From assembly GCA_964645775.1 (NCBI GenBank), contig CAZYBU010000056.1, positions 1 through 15,558 on the forward strand: a stretch of DNA of 15,558 nucleotides, in the 5' to 3' direction. This document shows, one piece after another, positions 1 through 8,048 of the stretch. Both the position numbers and the translations under genes were made by a program. The notes under the pieces are model-generated. The model did not search any database, was not told the DNA's origin, and worked only from the letters and a program-made list of their open reading frames with translations. This DNA comes from CAZYBU01 sp964645775. GTDB lineage: Bacteria; Spirochaetota; UBA4802; UBA5550. Every line of letters starts with the position of its first letter. Position 1 is the stretch's first letter.

Positions 1-79
1 CCGTTATTAATATTACTTTTTGCTCTCCTTTTACCGTTTAGGAATAATTAGTGGAATAAAAGACAAAAAGAGATAACAA

Positions 80-910
80 ATGAACTTTGATACAATCATT
101 TTCGCGGGAGGAGGGAGCCGCTGCGCATGGCAGATCGGCATGCTGGAGGTACTGGCCAGGCAGAGAATGCCTGACCCGAAATTCGTGGGAGCCGTGAGCG
201 CCGGCGCTCTCATGGCGTCCCTTTACTATTCCGGTACCCACGGCCCGGCCCTGGAGTACTTTCTGGAAGAGACAGGACGGAACGAGAAGAACGCCTATTT
301 CGAGAATATATTCTCAAACAAACCGGTCTTTCCTCAGTACGTCATGTACAAGCGGCTCCTGGAAAAATTCCTCGATGAAACCGCCCTGAAGCGCCTTAAG
401 GAGGGGCCGGAGATGAAATTTCTCATTTCCCATCCGCCGGGATGGCTCGGTGCCATTCCCGGAACTATTGCGGGACTTGCAACCTACTCCCTGGAGAAGG
501 CGATCCGTCACCCGGTTCACCCGGTCTGGACCCGCAAGCTGGGATACTCTCCCCTGATACTGAAAGTACAGGAGATGAAGACACCGGAGGAGCTTCACAG
601 GGCCATACTTATGTCATCCTGCACTCCCCCCTTCGTGCCGGTCCTTTACCACCAGGGAAGACCCGTATTGGACGGGGGCCTTGTGGATAACGTCCCGGTT
701 CTCCTGGCGCCCCCGGAAAGCGGTGAGATTCTGGTCCTGTTGACCCGATCCTACAAAAACCTGCCGAAGATCGAAGGCCGCACCTACCTTGCCCCCATTG
801 AACCGATAACTATCGACAAGTGGGATTACAGCAGTCCTGAAGGGCTCCGGGAGGCCCTGGAGCAGGGACGCCGTGAAGGGGAAATACTACTCCAGGGGGT
901 CAGACCCTGA
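80..910 (+). CDS. Patatin-like phospholipase family protein
   Basis: A predicted cytoplasmic serine lipid acyl hydrolase of the patatin family, 276 aa, acting on phospholipids or other acyl esters; the substrate is not predictable. Seen: an N-terminal strand followed by the glycine-rich oxyanion segment GGGSRC (residues 10-15), the nucleophile elbow AVSAG with Ser40, and the catalytic Asp198 in LDGG (197-200), which together make the Ser-Asp dyad. No signal peptide or membrane segment is evident. The elbow is unusual because the first glycine of GxSxG is Ala38, although Ser40 and Gly42 are kept. The ATG at 80 is preceded only by a weak purine-rich ribosome-binding site (AAAAAGAGA). The last codons (GVRP then stop) lie inside a GGGTCAGACCC palindrome that recurs in this window. 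The gene is convergent with ahcY. Family assignment is firm; physiological role is unknown. Confidence 0.9.
   Translation: MNFDTIIFAGGGSRCAWQIGMLEVLARQRMPDPKFVGAVSAGALMASLYYSGTHGPALEYFLEETGRNEKNAYFENIFSNKPVFPQYVMYKRLLEKFLDETALKRLKEGPEMKFLISHPPGWLGAIPGTIAGLATYSLEKAIRHPVHPVWTRKLGYSPLILKVQEMKTPEELHRAILMSSCTPPFVPVLYHQGRPVLDGGLVDNVPVLLAPPESGEILVLLTRSYKNLPKIEGRTYLAPIEPITIDKWDYSSPEGLREALEQGRREGEILLQGVRP
897..907. repeat. REP-like palindrome GGGTCAGACCC, copy 1
   Basis: An 11-bp palindrome (GGGTC, A, GACCC) that covers the last codons of the patatin-like gene, just before its TGA. The same 11 bases occur at 3546-3556 at the end of a kinase gene, and a related core is found in the hairpin at 954-991. 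Confidence 0.45.
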
Positions 911-953
911 TTACCTTATAGGCGTCTTTTGAATTTTACCCCACTAATAACAG

Positions 954-991
954 AAATGGGGTCTGGCCCTCCCCGGGAACAGACCCCATTT
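954..991. terminator. Perfect 12-bp hairpin at convergent gene ends, putative bidirectional terminator or REP-like element
   Basis: Perfect inverted repeat with arms AAATGGGGTCTG (954-965) and CAGACCCCATTT (980-991) and a 14-nt loop. It lies between the convergent stops of the patatin-like gene (910) and ahcY (1020), where a bidirectional terminator is expected. The uridine tracts are short on both strands (CATTTTC on plus, ATTTCTG on minus), so termination would be imperfect. The GGGGTCTG/CAGACCCC core resembles the GGGTCAGACCC palindromes at 897 and 3546, so it may instead be a dispersed extragenic palindromic repeat. Confidence 0.55.
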
Positions 992-1019
992 TCATATCAA
1001 AAATCAGTAAACTGGTCTA

Positions 1020-2462
1020 TCAGTATCTGTAATGGTCCGGCTTGAAGGGACCTTCCATCTTCACTCCGATATATTCCGCCTGCTCCGGTGTGAGACGGGT
1101 CATGCGCACGCTCAGTTTCTCCAGATGGAGCCGGGCCACCTCCTCGTCCAGCTGCTTGGACAGGGTGTAGACACCGACCTCGTACTCCTTTCCGGCCAGG
1201 TCGATCTGGGCCAGGATCTGGTTGGTGAAACTGTTACTCATGACGAAACTGGGATGTCCCGTGGCGTTCCCCAGGTTGACAAGCCTCCCCTCTGAGAGGA
1301 TGATGATCGACCGTCCCGATTCCAGGGTCCACCGGTCCACCTGGGGCTTGATGTTCTCCTTTTTGCACTTCGGATTGTTCTCCAGGTAGATCATCTCGAT
1401 CTCATTGTCGAAGTGGCCTATGTTGCAAACGATAGCCCCATCCTTCATCCGCTCCATGTGCTGGCCCGTGATGACGTGCAGGTTACCTGTGGCTGTCACG
1501 AAGATGTCGGCCTCCCCCACGGCGTCTTCCACGGTCACCACCTCGTATCCTTCCATGGCGGCCTGGAGAGCGCAGATCGGGTCGATCTCCGTTACAAGCA
1601 CACGGGCCCCGAAGCCCTTCATCGACTGGGCGCATCCCTTGCCCACGTCGCCGTATCCGCAGACCACCACGACCTTGCCGGCCACCATGATGTCCGTGCC
1701 CCGCTTGATCCCGTCGGCCAGGGACTCGCGGCATCCGTAGAGGTTGTCGAACTTCGACTTGGTCACGGAGTCGTTGACGTTTATGGCCGGGAAGAGGAGT
1801 TCCTTCTTCTCCATCATCTGGTAGAGCCTGTGCACGCCGGTTGTTGTCTCCTCTGAGACGCCCCGTATCTTCGTGGCTATCTCCTGCCACTTTTGGGGGT
1901 TCTCGCTGTAGGATACCTTCAACCTGTCCATGAGAATCTGGAATTCTTTGTTATCGTAAGCCGTTTCAAGGATGGATGGGGTCTTCTCCGCCTTCACTCC
2001 CTGGTGGACCAGGAGGGTGGCGTCGCCGCCGTCGTCCACGATCAGGTCCGGGCCTGATCCGTCGGGCCAGGTAAGGGCCATCTCCGTGCACCACCAGTAC
2101 TCCTCCAGGGTCTCCCCCTTCCATGCGAAGACAGCGGCGCTCCCCTCACGTGCGATGGCAGCGGCCGCGTGGTCCTGGGTGGAGAAGATATTGCATGACG
2201 CCCACCGGACATCCGCACCCAGATCCTTCAGGGTCTCAATGAGGACCGCGGTCTGGATGGTCATGTGAAGACTCCCGGTGACCTTCATCCCTTTGAGGGG
2301 TTTCTCTTTCCCGTATTTTTCCCGGACCGACATAAGCCCCGGCATCTCCGCCTCGGCCAGATCGATCTCCTTGCGGCCCCAATCAGCCAGGGAGAGATCC
2401 GCCACTTTGTGTTCAAGATTCGGGTCCAGCTTCTGGACCGGTTTTTCCGTTTTCACGTTCAT
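1020..2462 (-). CDS. ahcY: S-adenosylhomocysteinase (adenosylhomocysteinase)
   Basis: NAD-dependent cytoplasmic enzyme that reversibly hydrolyses S-adenosyl-L-homocysteine to adenosine and homocysteine, relieving product inhibition of methyltransferases and feeding the methionine cycle. Seen: the substrate-domain segment SCNIFSTQDHAAAAIA, the NAD-binding loop GYGDVGKG (about residues 269-276), the GNATGHPSFVMSNSF segment, and the conserved C-terminal end KPDHYRY. Length of about 480 aa matches bacterial enzymes with the insertion near WPDGSGPDLIVDDGGDAT. Start choice: an ATG exists at 2474, but the bases GGAGG directly after it form an ideal ribosome-binding site 5 nt before a second in-frame ATG at 2462, so the protein more likely begins MNVKTEKP. 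It follows the ArsR-methyltransferase regulator by 26 nt with no separate promoter visible, so the two are probably co-transcribed. Intact and unremarkable otherwise. Confidence 0.97.
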   Translation of the reverse strand: MNVKTEKPVQKLDPNLEHKVADLSLADWGRKEIDLAEAEMPGLMSVREKYGKEKPLKGMKVTGSLHMTIQTAVLIETLKDLGADVRWASCNIFSTQDHAAAAIAREGSAAVFAWKGETLEEYWWCTEMALTWPDGSGPDLIVDDGGDATLLVHQGVKAEKTPSILETAYDNKEFQILMDRLKVSYSENPQKWQEIATKIRGVSEETTTGVHRLYQMMEKKELLFPAINVNDSVTKSKFDNLYGCRESLADGIKRGTDIMVAGKVVVVCGYGDVGKGCAQSMKGFGARVLVTEIDPICALQAAMEGYEVVTVEDAVGEADIFVTATGNLHVITGQHMERMKDGAIVCNIGHFDNEIEMIYLENNPKCKKENIKPQVDRWTLESGRSIIILSEGRLVNLGNATGHPSFVMSNSFTNQILAQIDLAGKEYEVGVYTLSKQLDEEVARLHLEKLSVRMTRLTPEQAEYIGVKMEGPFKPDHYRY

Positions 2463-2488
2463 TGCAACCTCCATTTATAACGTTGCGT

Positions 2489-3391
2489 CTATATTCTCTT
2501 TGAAGAAATCAGGATAACCGTCAGCCTCCTGCGTGCATCAAAGCTTTCTTCCTTCTCCACTATGAACCCGGCCTCCCTGAGCCACCGGGCAAGCTCTTCC
2601 CGATCAAAGCCGAGCCACCTGTGACCGTACCGCTTCCGCATCTCCTCGTCATCGTGGGCAAGTAGATCCGCCAGGAGAAACTGTCCCCCGCTCCGGACGA
2701 CCCGTCTAACTTCGGCAAGGGCCAGGGCCGGGTCGGCCAGGTAGTGCAGGACCATGGAGAGGACCGCCCCGTCAGCCTCCCCGTCCAGGAGGGGCAGGTG
2801 GTCAAGAGAGCCGATGCGAAGATCTACCCTTTCCGGGTCGCTTCTCCGGGCCGCCTCCGCGAGCATGGCCTCGGACCGGTCGACCCCGATAATCTTCTCC
2901 GCCTTCGTTAACAGCACGTCGAGAAGTTCTCCCGTGCCGCATCCCAGGTCCGCCAGTCTCTCCAGGGGCCGCAGGCGGGATACAAGCCGCTCCTCCAGGC
3001 CTGTCTCGCCCAGCAGTTCGTATTTCACGGCCGGCAGTCTCCCGGCCAGGGAATCGAACCAGGCCCTGGACTTCATTCGGCTCTCCTCCAGGCCCTTCTC
3101 CCTCTCACGGCGGCTCTCCTGTACTTCCGGGTCGCTCTCCAGCAGGGGCGCCAAAACCTCCGGCAGGGGAGCTTCCCGGTTCACCCGGTAAAAGACCCAA
3201 AGGCCGTCTCGGCGACTGGAGAGGAGCTCCGCTTCGTAGAGGATCTTCAGATGTCGGGAGACGCGGGACTGGCCCATCTTCAATATTTCCACGATTTCAC
3301 CCACGGCCAGTTCCCTCTCCATGAGGAGGTCGACTATCTCCAGGCGGGTTTTATCCGCCAGGGCCTTGGTCTGTTGCAGAAGGGGAGCCAT
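2489..3391 (-). CDS. ArsR-family regulator fused to SAM-dependent methyltransferase domain (SahR-like)
   Basis: A 300-aa fusion of an ArsR-type winged helix-turn-helix (about residues 5-75, recognition helix near QSRVSRHLKI at 41-50) with a class I methyltransferase fold (about 130-295; SAM motif I LADLGCGTGELL at 146-157, acidic motif II end near GVDRSEAM at 169-176). The helix that carries the ELCVC metal ligands in metalloregulators reads ELAVGEI here, without cysteines, so a metal sensor is unlikely. Known: proteins of this architecture beside ahcY include SahR, which senses S-adenosylhomocysteine and controls methionine-cycle genes in some Proteobacteria. Inferred: this protein binds SAH or SAM through the methyltransferase fold and autoregulates its operon with ahcY through the palindrome directly upstream. 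It may be a sensor rather than an active enzyme. The ATG at 3391 has an AAGGA ribosome-binding site 4 nt upstream. Confidence 0.85.
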   Translation of the reverse strand: MAPLLQQTKALADKTRLEIVDLLMERELAVGEIVEILKMGQSRVSRHLKILYEAELLSSRRDGLWVFYRVNREAPLPEVLAPLLESDPEVQESRREREKGLEESRMKSRAWFDSLAGRLPAVKYELLGETGLEERLVSRLRPLERLADLGCGTGELLDVLLTKAEKIIGVDRSEAMLAEAARRSDPERVDLRIGSLDHLPLLDGEADGAVLSMVLHYLADPALALAEVRRVVRSGGQFLLADLLAHDDEEMRKRYGHRWLGFDREELARWLREAGFIVEKEESFDARRRLTVILISSKRI

Positions 3392-3392
3392 A

Positions 3393-3428
3393 ATATCCTT
3401 ATATCAAGATATATTGATATAAGGATAT
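3393..3428. promoter_or_regulatory. 36-bp perfect palindrome, probable operator for the SahR-like regulator
   Basis: Perfect 15-bp arms ATATCCTTATATCAA (3393-3407) and TTGATATAAGGATAT (3414-3428) around a 6-bp centre, ending 1 bp before the regulator start codon. Such size and symmetry suit a dimeric ArsR-type repressor. The site covers the promoter -10 region and includes the AAGGA ribosome-binding site, so binding would block transcription, and the transcript could itself fold to mask the ribosome site. Confidence 0.75.
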
Positions 3429-3435
3429 CTGTCAA
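3408..3435 (-). promoter_or_regulatory. Sigma-70-type promoter of the regulator-ahcY operon
   Basis: Reading the minus strand, a consensus TTGACA (3430-3435) is followed after 16 nt by TATATC (3408-3413), a 4/6 match to the -10 box, which is the exact centre of the operator palindrome. The overlap predicts autorepression. The untranslated leader would be very short. Confidence 0.5.
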
Positions 3436-3538
3436 GTTTTAGAAAGAAAAATGCAATATTTATACGGTATTTATCCCAGAAAATGCTTTTACGCGCAAAC
3501 AAAATGAATCAATACTCTATTTTGTTCATATTATTCGA

Positions 3539-4861
3539 TTATTCGGGGTCAGACCCTTCAGGTTTCAGGGGAATCCGGAAAGTAAACTCGGCCCATTCCC
3601 CCTCCTCGGAATCGGCCCAGATCCTCCCTCCGTGGAGACGGATGATTTTCCAGCTGGTATAGAGACCGATGCCGGTTCCTTTTCGTTTCATCAGTTCCTC
3701 TGTTTCGATACGGGAGAACCGCCGGAAGAGTCTCTTCTTCGCCTCTTCCGGGAAACCGGGTCCCTGGTTCCATACCGACACTTCAACTTTCTCATCATCG
3801 AACCGTATCCTGACACGGACTTCTCCCTTCTCGTCGCCATACTTTACCCCGTTTCCGAGAAGATTATCGGTCACCACCCGCAGCAGTTCCGGGTCGCATA
3901 CCAGCCGGGGCCACCCTTCCAGATTTTCCGGTTGAAGGTCCCAGCCAAGCTTCATCCCCTTCTCCCGGAGCCGGGGTTCCAGCATCTCGACCGAGGGTTT
4001 TAAAATATCTTCCATGATGTCCGTTTCCCGGAAGGATTTCTTCACCCGGTCCATCTCGAAGCGGGAGAGGTTCAGGTATTGGGCCACCATATCGCTCAGG
4101 CGTTCAGCCCGGCCCACCATCTTTCTGAGGATAGATTCCTTTTTCTCGTCCAGCTCTCCGTAGTAGCCGTCGGCCAGGGTGTTCCCCATGGTTATCATGG
4201 AGTCCAGCGGGCTCTTCAGTTCGTGGGTCACGAAACTGAGCATCTCCATGTAGGCGTTTATGGTCTCGGAGAGCTCCTCGATCCGGTAGGCCTTCTCCAC
4301 GGCCTGGCTGAGTCTCTCTGAAACGGCACGGTGCATAAGGAGGTGCCTTCTGCCGTAGGCGTTCCTCTCCTTTGAACTGAAAAAGAGAAGGCCGACGTTT
4401 CTATCCTCCACTTTCAGGGTGCAGGTTATACTGGAATGGATCCCCTCCCGGACAAGCAGTTCCGTCGATTCACTCCCCGGGTTCTTTTCAAGATAGGCTT
4501 CCAGGTCATTAATGACCCGTTCGGTCCCGGAGTTGAAAATCTTCTCCAGGGAGCTGCCGTCCATATCCGCGCTGTATCCCCGGTCCAGGTAAAGGGGAGA
4601 GTAGTCCGCTACGACGTGATAAAGGACCATCCTCTCCCCCTTCTCTTCCAGGAAGGATACCCCGATCCGGTCACAGGGGATGAGGGGCTGGATCTCCCGG
4701 AAGAGAAAATCCATTATATCCGCCAGGGAATTCCCGGCCGCGATCTTCCGATTGATCAGATCCAGGAGTCCATTCTCTTTCTGTGAGAGGTCCTTTTCGG
4801 ACGGTTCCGGCAGGTCATGATATTCCAGAACAGCGTCCTCATTCTTATTATTCCCGGTCAT
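3539..4861 (-). CDS. GAF-domain sensor histidine kinase, soluble
   Basis: A 440-aa cytoplasmic histidine kinase with no membrane segment. Seen: a GAF-like sensor domain (about residues 40-190), a HisKA dimerisation helix with phospho-acceptor His213 in FVTHELKSPLDS, and a HATPase domain with N-box DNLLGNGVKYG (332-342), G1-like NQGPGF (365-370) and G2 GTGIGL (395-400). The G1 box has Asn in place of the usual Asp; this occurs in some kinases of this type, so activity is still plausible. There is no receiver domain. Its ATG lies 14 bp inside the end of the upstream hybrid kinase gene and has a GGGGAG ribosome site, so translation is probably coupled to that gene. The ligand is unknown. Inferred: the two kinases act in one pathway, perhaps with this one phosphorylating the receiver of its neighbour or sensing a cytoplasmic cue. 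Confidence 0.9.
   Translation of the reverse strand: MTGNNKNEDAVLEYHDLPEPSEKDLSQKENGLLDLINRKIAAGNSLADIMDFLFREIQPLIPCDRIGVSFLEEKGERMVLYHVVADYSPLYLDRGYSADMDGSSLEKIFNSGTERVINDLEAYLEKNPGSESTELLVREGIHSSITCTLKVEDRNVGLLFFSSKERNAYGRRHLLMHRAVSERLSQAVEKAYRIEELSETINAYMEMLSFVTHELKSPLDSMITMGNTLADGYYGELDEKKESILRKMVGRAERLSDMVAQYLNLSRFEMDRVKKSFRETDIMEDILKPSVEMLEPRLREKGMKLGWDLQPENLEGWPRLVCDPELLRVVTDNLLGNGVKYGDEKGEVRVRIRFDDEKVEVSVWNQGPGFPEEAKKRLFRRFSRIETEELMKRKGTGIGLYTSWKIIRLHGGRIWADSEEGEWAEFTFRIPLKPEGSDPE
3546..3556. repeat. REP-like palindrome GGGTCAGACCC, copy 2
   Basis: The same 11-bp palindrome as at 897-907. On the minus strand it encodes part of the last residues (GSDPE) of the GAF histidine kinase, just before its TAA stop. 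Two unrelated genes therefore end inside the same motif. Confidence 0.45.
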
Positions 4862-7800
4862 ATATTCTCCCCTTTTCGGTCCATGAGAAGGTCCCCTCCT
4901 TGTCTGTCAGGATTTCCATAAGGTTCGTCTGCATCCGGGTAATATCAACCGGCTTTGTAATGTACCCGTTCATGCCTGCCTTCATGCATCTCTCCCGCAC
5001 TTCGCTTATGGCGTGGGCCGTCATGGCGATAATCGGTAAATAAACGTTATGATCACCTGTCTCCCCCCGGCGTATCTTCTCCGTTGCCTCAATACCATTA
5101 AGGATCGGCATCTCAATATCCATAAGAACAAGGTCAAAGTCCTCTTCCACGAGGGCCTCCAGGGCCTTTTCTCCATTCTCCGCGACCCGTACATGGTGAC
5201 CCAGCTTTTCAAGGACAACCTTCGCCATCCTGACATTAACCGGGTTATCCTCGGCCAGAAGCACGTGGAGGCTGCCTATATCAATGGGTTCTTTTTCATC
5301 CTTCTTTTCCGCTAGCAGCTCCTTCTCCTGTACAAACCGCCAGGGAATAGCGAAAGCGAAGGTGCTCCCCTGGCCCGGGAAGCTCTCCATACCGATGACG
5401 CCTTCCATGCGCTCCACCAGCTGACGACTTATTGCCAGACCCAGACCGGTCCCTCCGTACCTGCGGGACATGGCCGCCTCGACCTGCTGAAACTGCTCAA
5501 ATATCAACTTCTGTTGTTCCAGGGTGATCCCGATACCGGTGTCTGACACAGATACGAAGAGCCATGTCTCAAACTCTTCCGGGTATTGTTTCTCGGCAAT
5601 AGATTCCCGTAAAAATTCGGGAAGTCCATCCAGCGACCGGGGTCCTATGTTCAGCCGGACCTCCCCCTCTTCCGTGAACTTGAGGGCGTTATTAAGCAGG
5701 TTCACCATGACCTGCCGGAGGCGGCCCCTGTCGGTTATCATGGGTGGGCATTCTGATTCGCCTTCATCGATATATTCCACGATCAGTTTCAATCCCTTCT
5801 CATCGGCCATGGGGCGCAGCATTCGACCGGCGGATTCAGCCACCTCAAGGGGCTGGACCCGGTCCTCCTCCAGTTTAAAACGGCCCGCCTCGATACGGGA
5901 GATGTCCAGGATATCGCTTATGACCCCCAGCAGGTAACGGGCCGATTCCCGGGCCGTGGTCAGGTATTCGTACTCTTCCGTACTGTCTTCCGTCATGAGG
6001 GCCAGGTCGATCATGCCCACGATGCTGTTCATGGGGGTGCGAATCTCGTGGCTCATGTTCGCCAGAAAGTCGCTCTTGGCCCGGCTCGCCTCCTCGGCCC
6101 TGTCCCGTGAGATGCGTATCTCCTCCTCCATCTTCTTGAGGCGGGTGACGTCGAAACCGAAGTGTACCACGCTCTCAACATCACCCTCATCACGGATAAT
6201 GGGGACGCTTCGAACCATCCAGTATTTGCCATCATCCGTATGGAAGTCCATCTCCTGGATCTCGCCTGTCTCTAACGCACGGACCGCGGAGCAGCTGTCA
6301 CAGGCTTCTTGCCTGTCGAAGAGAAGATGGTAACACTTCCCGCCCATGGACGTTTCTTCGGCTTCCGCAAGATAGCGCCGGGCCGAGTCGCTGGCCCAGA
6401 GAAGGTTCATATCCCGGTCGATATATTCAACGACAGCGTTCTCCAGGCTGTTCAAAATGGTCCTCTTCTCCTCTTCGGAACGCTCCAGTGCCCGGCGGGA
6501 GTGAACCCTCTCCGTCACGTCCAGGAGGATAAGAACCAGCCCGTCAAGGGTGCCGTCCGGGGAGAAGACCGGAGAGAGGCTCCAGTCCCACCAGGTTGCA
6601 GGCTTTTCCGGATGAAAGAAGAGTTTTTCTATTACGCTGTAGACCTCTCCGGTACGGAGCACATTTTTAAATATCTCCTCGTTCTCGCTGTCCGGATAGA
6701 GATCAAAATGATTTTTCCCAATATATTCCTCGGCCGATCGATTCCCCGCCTCGGCGTAGGCCCGGTTCACGCGGATAAAATTAAAGAGAGGGTCCAGGTA
6801 GGCCACCAGATACTGGGTCTGGTCAAAAAACCGGTCGAGCATCTCGTTGGAGCGGAGAAGCTGCCTTTCCGCCTTTTTCCGGTCGGAGATATCGGTGAGG
6901 GTGCCTGTCATCCGCACGGGTTCCCCCTTTTCGCTCCGCTCCACCAGCATACCCCGGCTGTAGACCCAGACGTATCTTCCCTGGCTGTGCCACATCCGCA
7001 GTTCCATGTCAAAAACCTCTCGCATGCCTGTGAAGTGTTCCATGAGAGCCTGGTCCATCCTTTCCCGGTCCTTCTCGTGGATACGTTCCATCCAGGTGGC
7101 GATACCCAGGGGAGAAAGCTCTTCCAGGGTATAGCCCAGGATACCGGCCCACCGTTCGTTTACCACCAGGTCTCCCGTGGCGATATTCCAGTCCCAGAGC
7201 CCCGCTCCCGTTGCCTGGATAACAAGGTCGAGTCTCTCCCTGTTCTCCCTGATCTGATCTTCCCACCTCGCCCTTTCCGTTACCACAAGGCTCACGCAGA
7301 TAGCGCTCTCAACATTACCGTTTGAGAAGACCGGGGTCAGACGATGGTCCATGATCTCAAAGATATCCCCACGGCAGAACATTCCGCTCCCGAAGCGAAC
7401 AGCCTCACCTCTTAAAAAAATAAACTGCAGTACCCTTCGCAGGTCAGGGTGGCTCTCTTCCGGTATCCGTTCAAAGAGGCAGGATGGAAAGTCCCGGTCA
7501 TCGGATATATTGGAATAGAGAATGTTCCCATCTCTGTCCAGGCGCATGATGACGGCGTCGGTATTATCCACCAGTGCCTGGAGATGATCGTCTGAACGGC
7601 GAAGCTCCTCCAACTCACGCCTGTATTCCTCACCCCTTCTCAAAAGGTATCCCAACCCCCAGGCCGTAACAACGCTTATGAAAGGACCGATGACGCTGTG
7701 ATCAAAGGGTATGGAATGGATGACGTAAAGCCCGTTGGTAAGGGCGATATGGAGCACGGCCGCGACAAAACCGGCCCCTCCCCCTCCCAGCATGGCGGCC

Positions 7801-7961
7801 AGGGCCACGAAGAGGAAGCCGGTGTACTGGGCGGAGTACCCGAACTGTTCAAAAAGCCCGTGGAAGGAGAAGGTATAGAGAAGGGCAAGGAACGCCACGA
7901 TATACCATCCCCATAGATTCAGAACCGTGAAGATTCTTCTTATAATATCTTTACTTCCCAA
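4848..7961 (-). CDS. Membrane-anchored multi-PAS hybrid sensor histidine kinase with C-terminal receiver
   Basis: A 1037-aa hybrid kinase. Seen in order: three or four hydrophobic membrane segments (about residues 14-33, 46-84, 88-108); four PAS-type domains (about 125-230, 241-362, 366-488, 497-608), the second and third with clear PAC ends (TDISDRKKAE, LDVTERVHSRR); HisKA with His638 in ANMSHEIRTPMNS; HATPase with N-box NLLNNALKF (754-762), G1 DTGIGI (807-812) and G2 GGTGLGL (836-842); a receiver domain with acidic pair Glu904/Asp905, phospho-acceptor Asp948, Thr981 and Lys1003. The fourth PAS carries Cys543, Cys554 and Cys557, a C-x10-C-x2-C pattern that could bind a metal or respond to redox state. 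The start is a TTG at 7961 with AGGGA close upstream; no ATG is available before the first membrane segment. There is no HPt domain or DNA-binding output, so the phosphorelay partner must lie elsewhere. The signal is unknown. Confidence 0.93.
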   Translation of the reverse strand: MGSKDIIRRIFTVLNLWGWYIVAFLALLYTFSFHGLFEQFGYSAQYTGFLFVALAAMLGGGGAGFVAAVLHIALTNGLYVIHSIPFDHSVIGPFISVVTAWGLGYLLRRGEEYRRELEELRRSDDHLQALVDNTDAVIMRLDRDGNILYSNISDDRDFPSCLFERIPEESHPDLRRVLQFIFLRGEAVRFGSGMFCRGDIFEIMDHRLTPVFSNGNVESAICVSLVVTERARWEDQIRENRERLDLVIQATGAGLWDWNIATGDLVVNERWAGILGYTLEELSPLGIATWMERIHEKDRERMDQALMEHFTGMREVFDMELRMWHSQGRYVWVYSRGMLVERSEKGEPVRMTGTLTDISDRKKAERQLLRSNEMLDRFFDQTQYLVAYLDPLFNFIRVNRAYAEAGNRSAEEYIGKNHFDLYPDSENEEIFKNVLRTGEVYSVIEKLFFHPEKPATWWDWSLSPVFSPDGTLDGLVLILLDVTERVHSRRALERSEEEKRTILNSLENAVVEYIDRDMNLLWASDSARRYLAEAEETSMGGKCYHLLFDRQEACDSCSAVRALETGEIQEMDFHTDDGKYWMVRSVPIIRDEGDVESVVHFGFDVTRLKKMEEEIRISRDRAEEASRAKSDFLANMSHEIRTPMNSIVGMIDLALMTEDSTEEYEYLTTARESARYLLGVISDILDISRIEAGRFKLEEDRVQPLEVAESAGRMLRPMADEKGLKLIVEYIDEGESECPPMITDRGRLRQVMVNLLNNALKFTEEGEVRLNIGPRSLDGLPEFLRESIAEKQYPEEFETWLFVSVSDTGIGITLEQQKLIFEQFQQVEAAMSRRYGGTGLGLAISRQLVERMEGVIGMESFPGQGSTFAFAIPWRFVQEKELLAEKKDEKEPIDIGSLHVLLAEDNPVNVRMAKVVLEKLGHHVRVAENGEKALEALVEEDFDLVLMDIEMPILNGIEATEKIRRGETGDHNVYLPIIAMTAHAISEVRERCMKAGMNGYITKPVDITRMQTNLMEILTDKEGTFSWTEKGRIYDRE

Positions 7962-7975
7962 TTTTCCCTGATCCT

Positions 7976-7981
7976 ATTATA
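7976..7981 (-). promoter_or_regulatory. Possible -10 box for the kinase pair
   Basis: A perfect TATAAT on the minus strand lies 14 nt before the TTG start of the hybrid kinase, in the 87-nt gap after the glycosyltransferase gene. The only -35-like candidate, TTGAGG, is 19 nt upstream, which is longer than usual. If used, the leader would be only about 8 nt. Weak support. Confidence 0.3.
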
Positions 7982-8048
7982 TGCGGCTTACAGCGCGTCC
8001 CCTCAAATACATATCAGTTCAAATGTGAAATCAATCAAAATATCAGAT

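Noticed and set aside
2463..2474. ATG at 2474 as the ahcY start
   Set aside because: The bases right after it are the GGAGG ribosome site for the in-frame ATG at 2462, and nothing comparable precedes 2474.
3498..3526. AACAAAAT/ATTTTGTT inverted repeat between the GAF kinase and the regulator
   Set aside because: The arms are almost entirely A/T with a 13-nt loop and would be too weak for a terminator; likely chance in AT-rich spacer.
6309..7325. A 338-codon open frame on the plus strand inside the hybrid kinase gene
   Set aside because: It is antisense to well-defined PAS domains, shows no family motifs and has the mirrored composition expected of a shadow frame.
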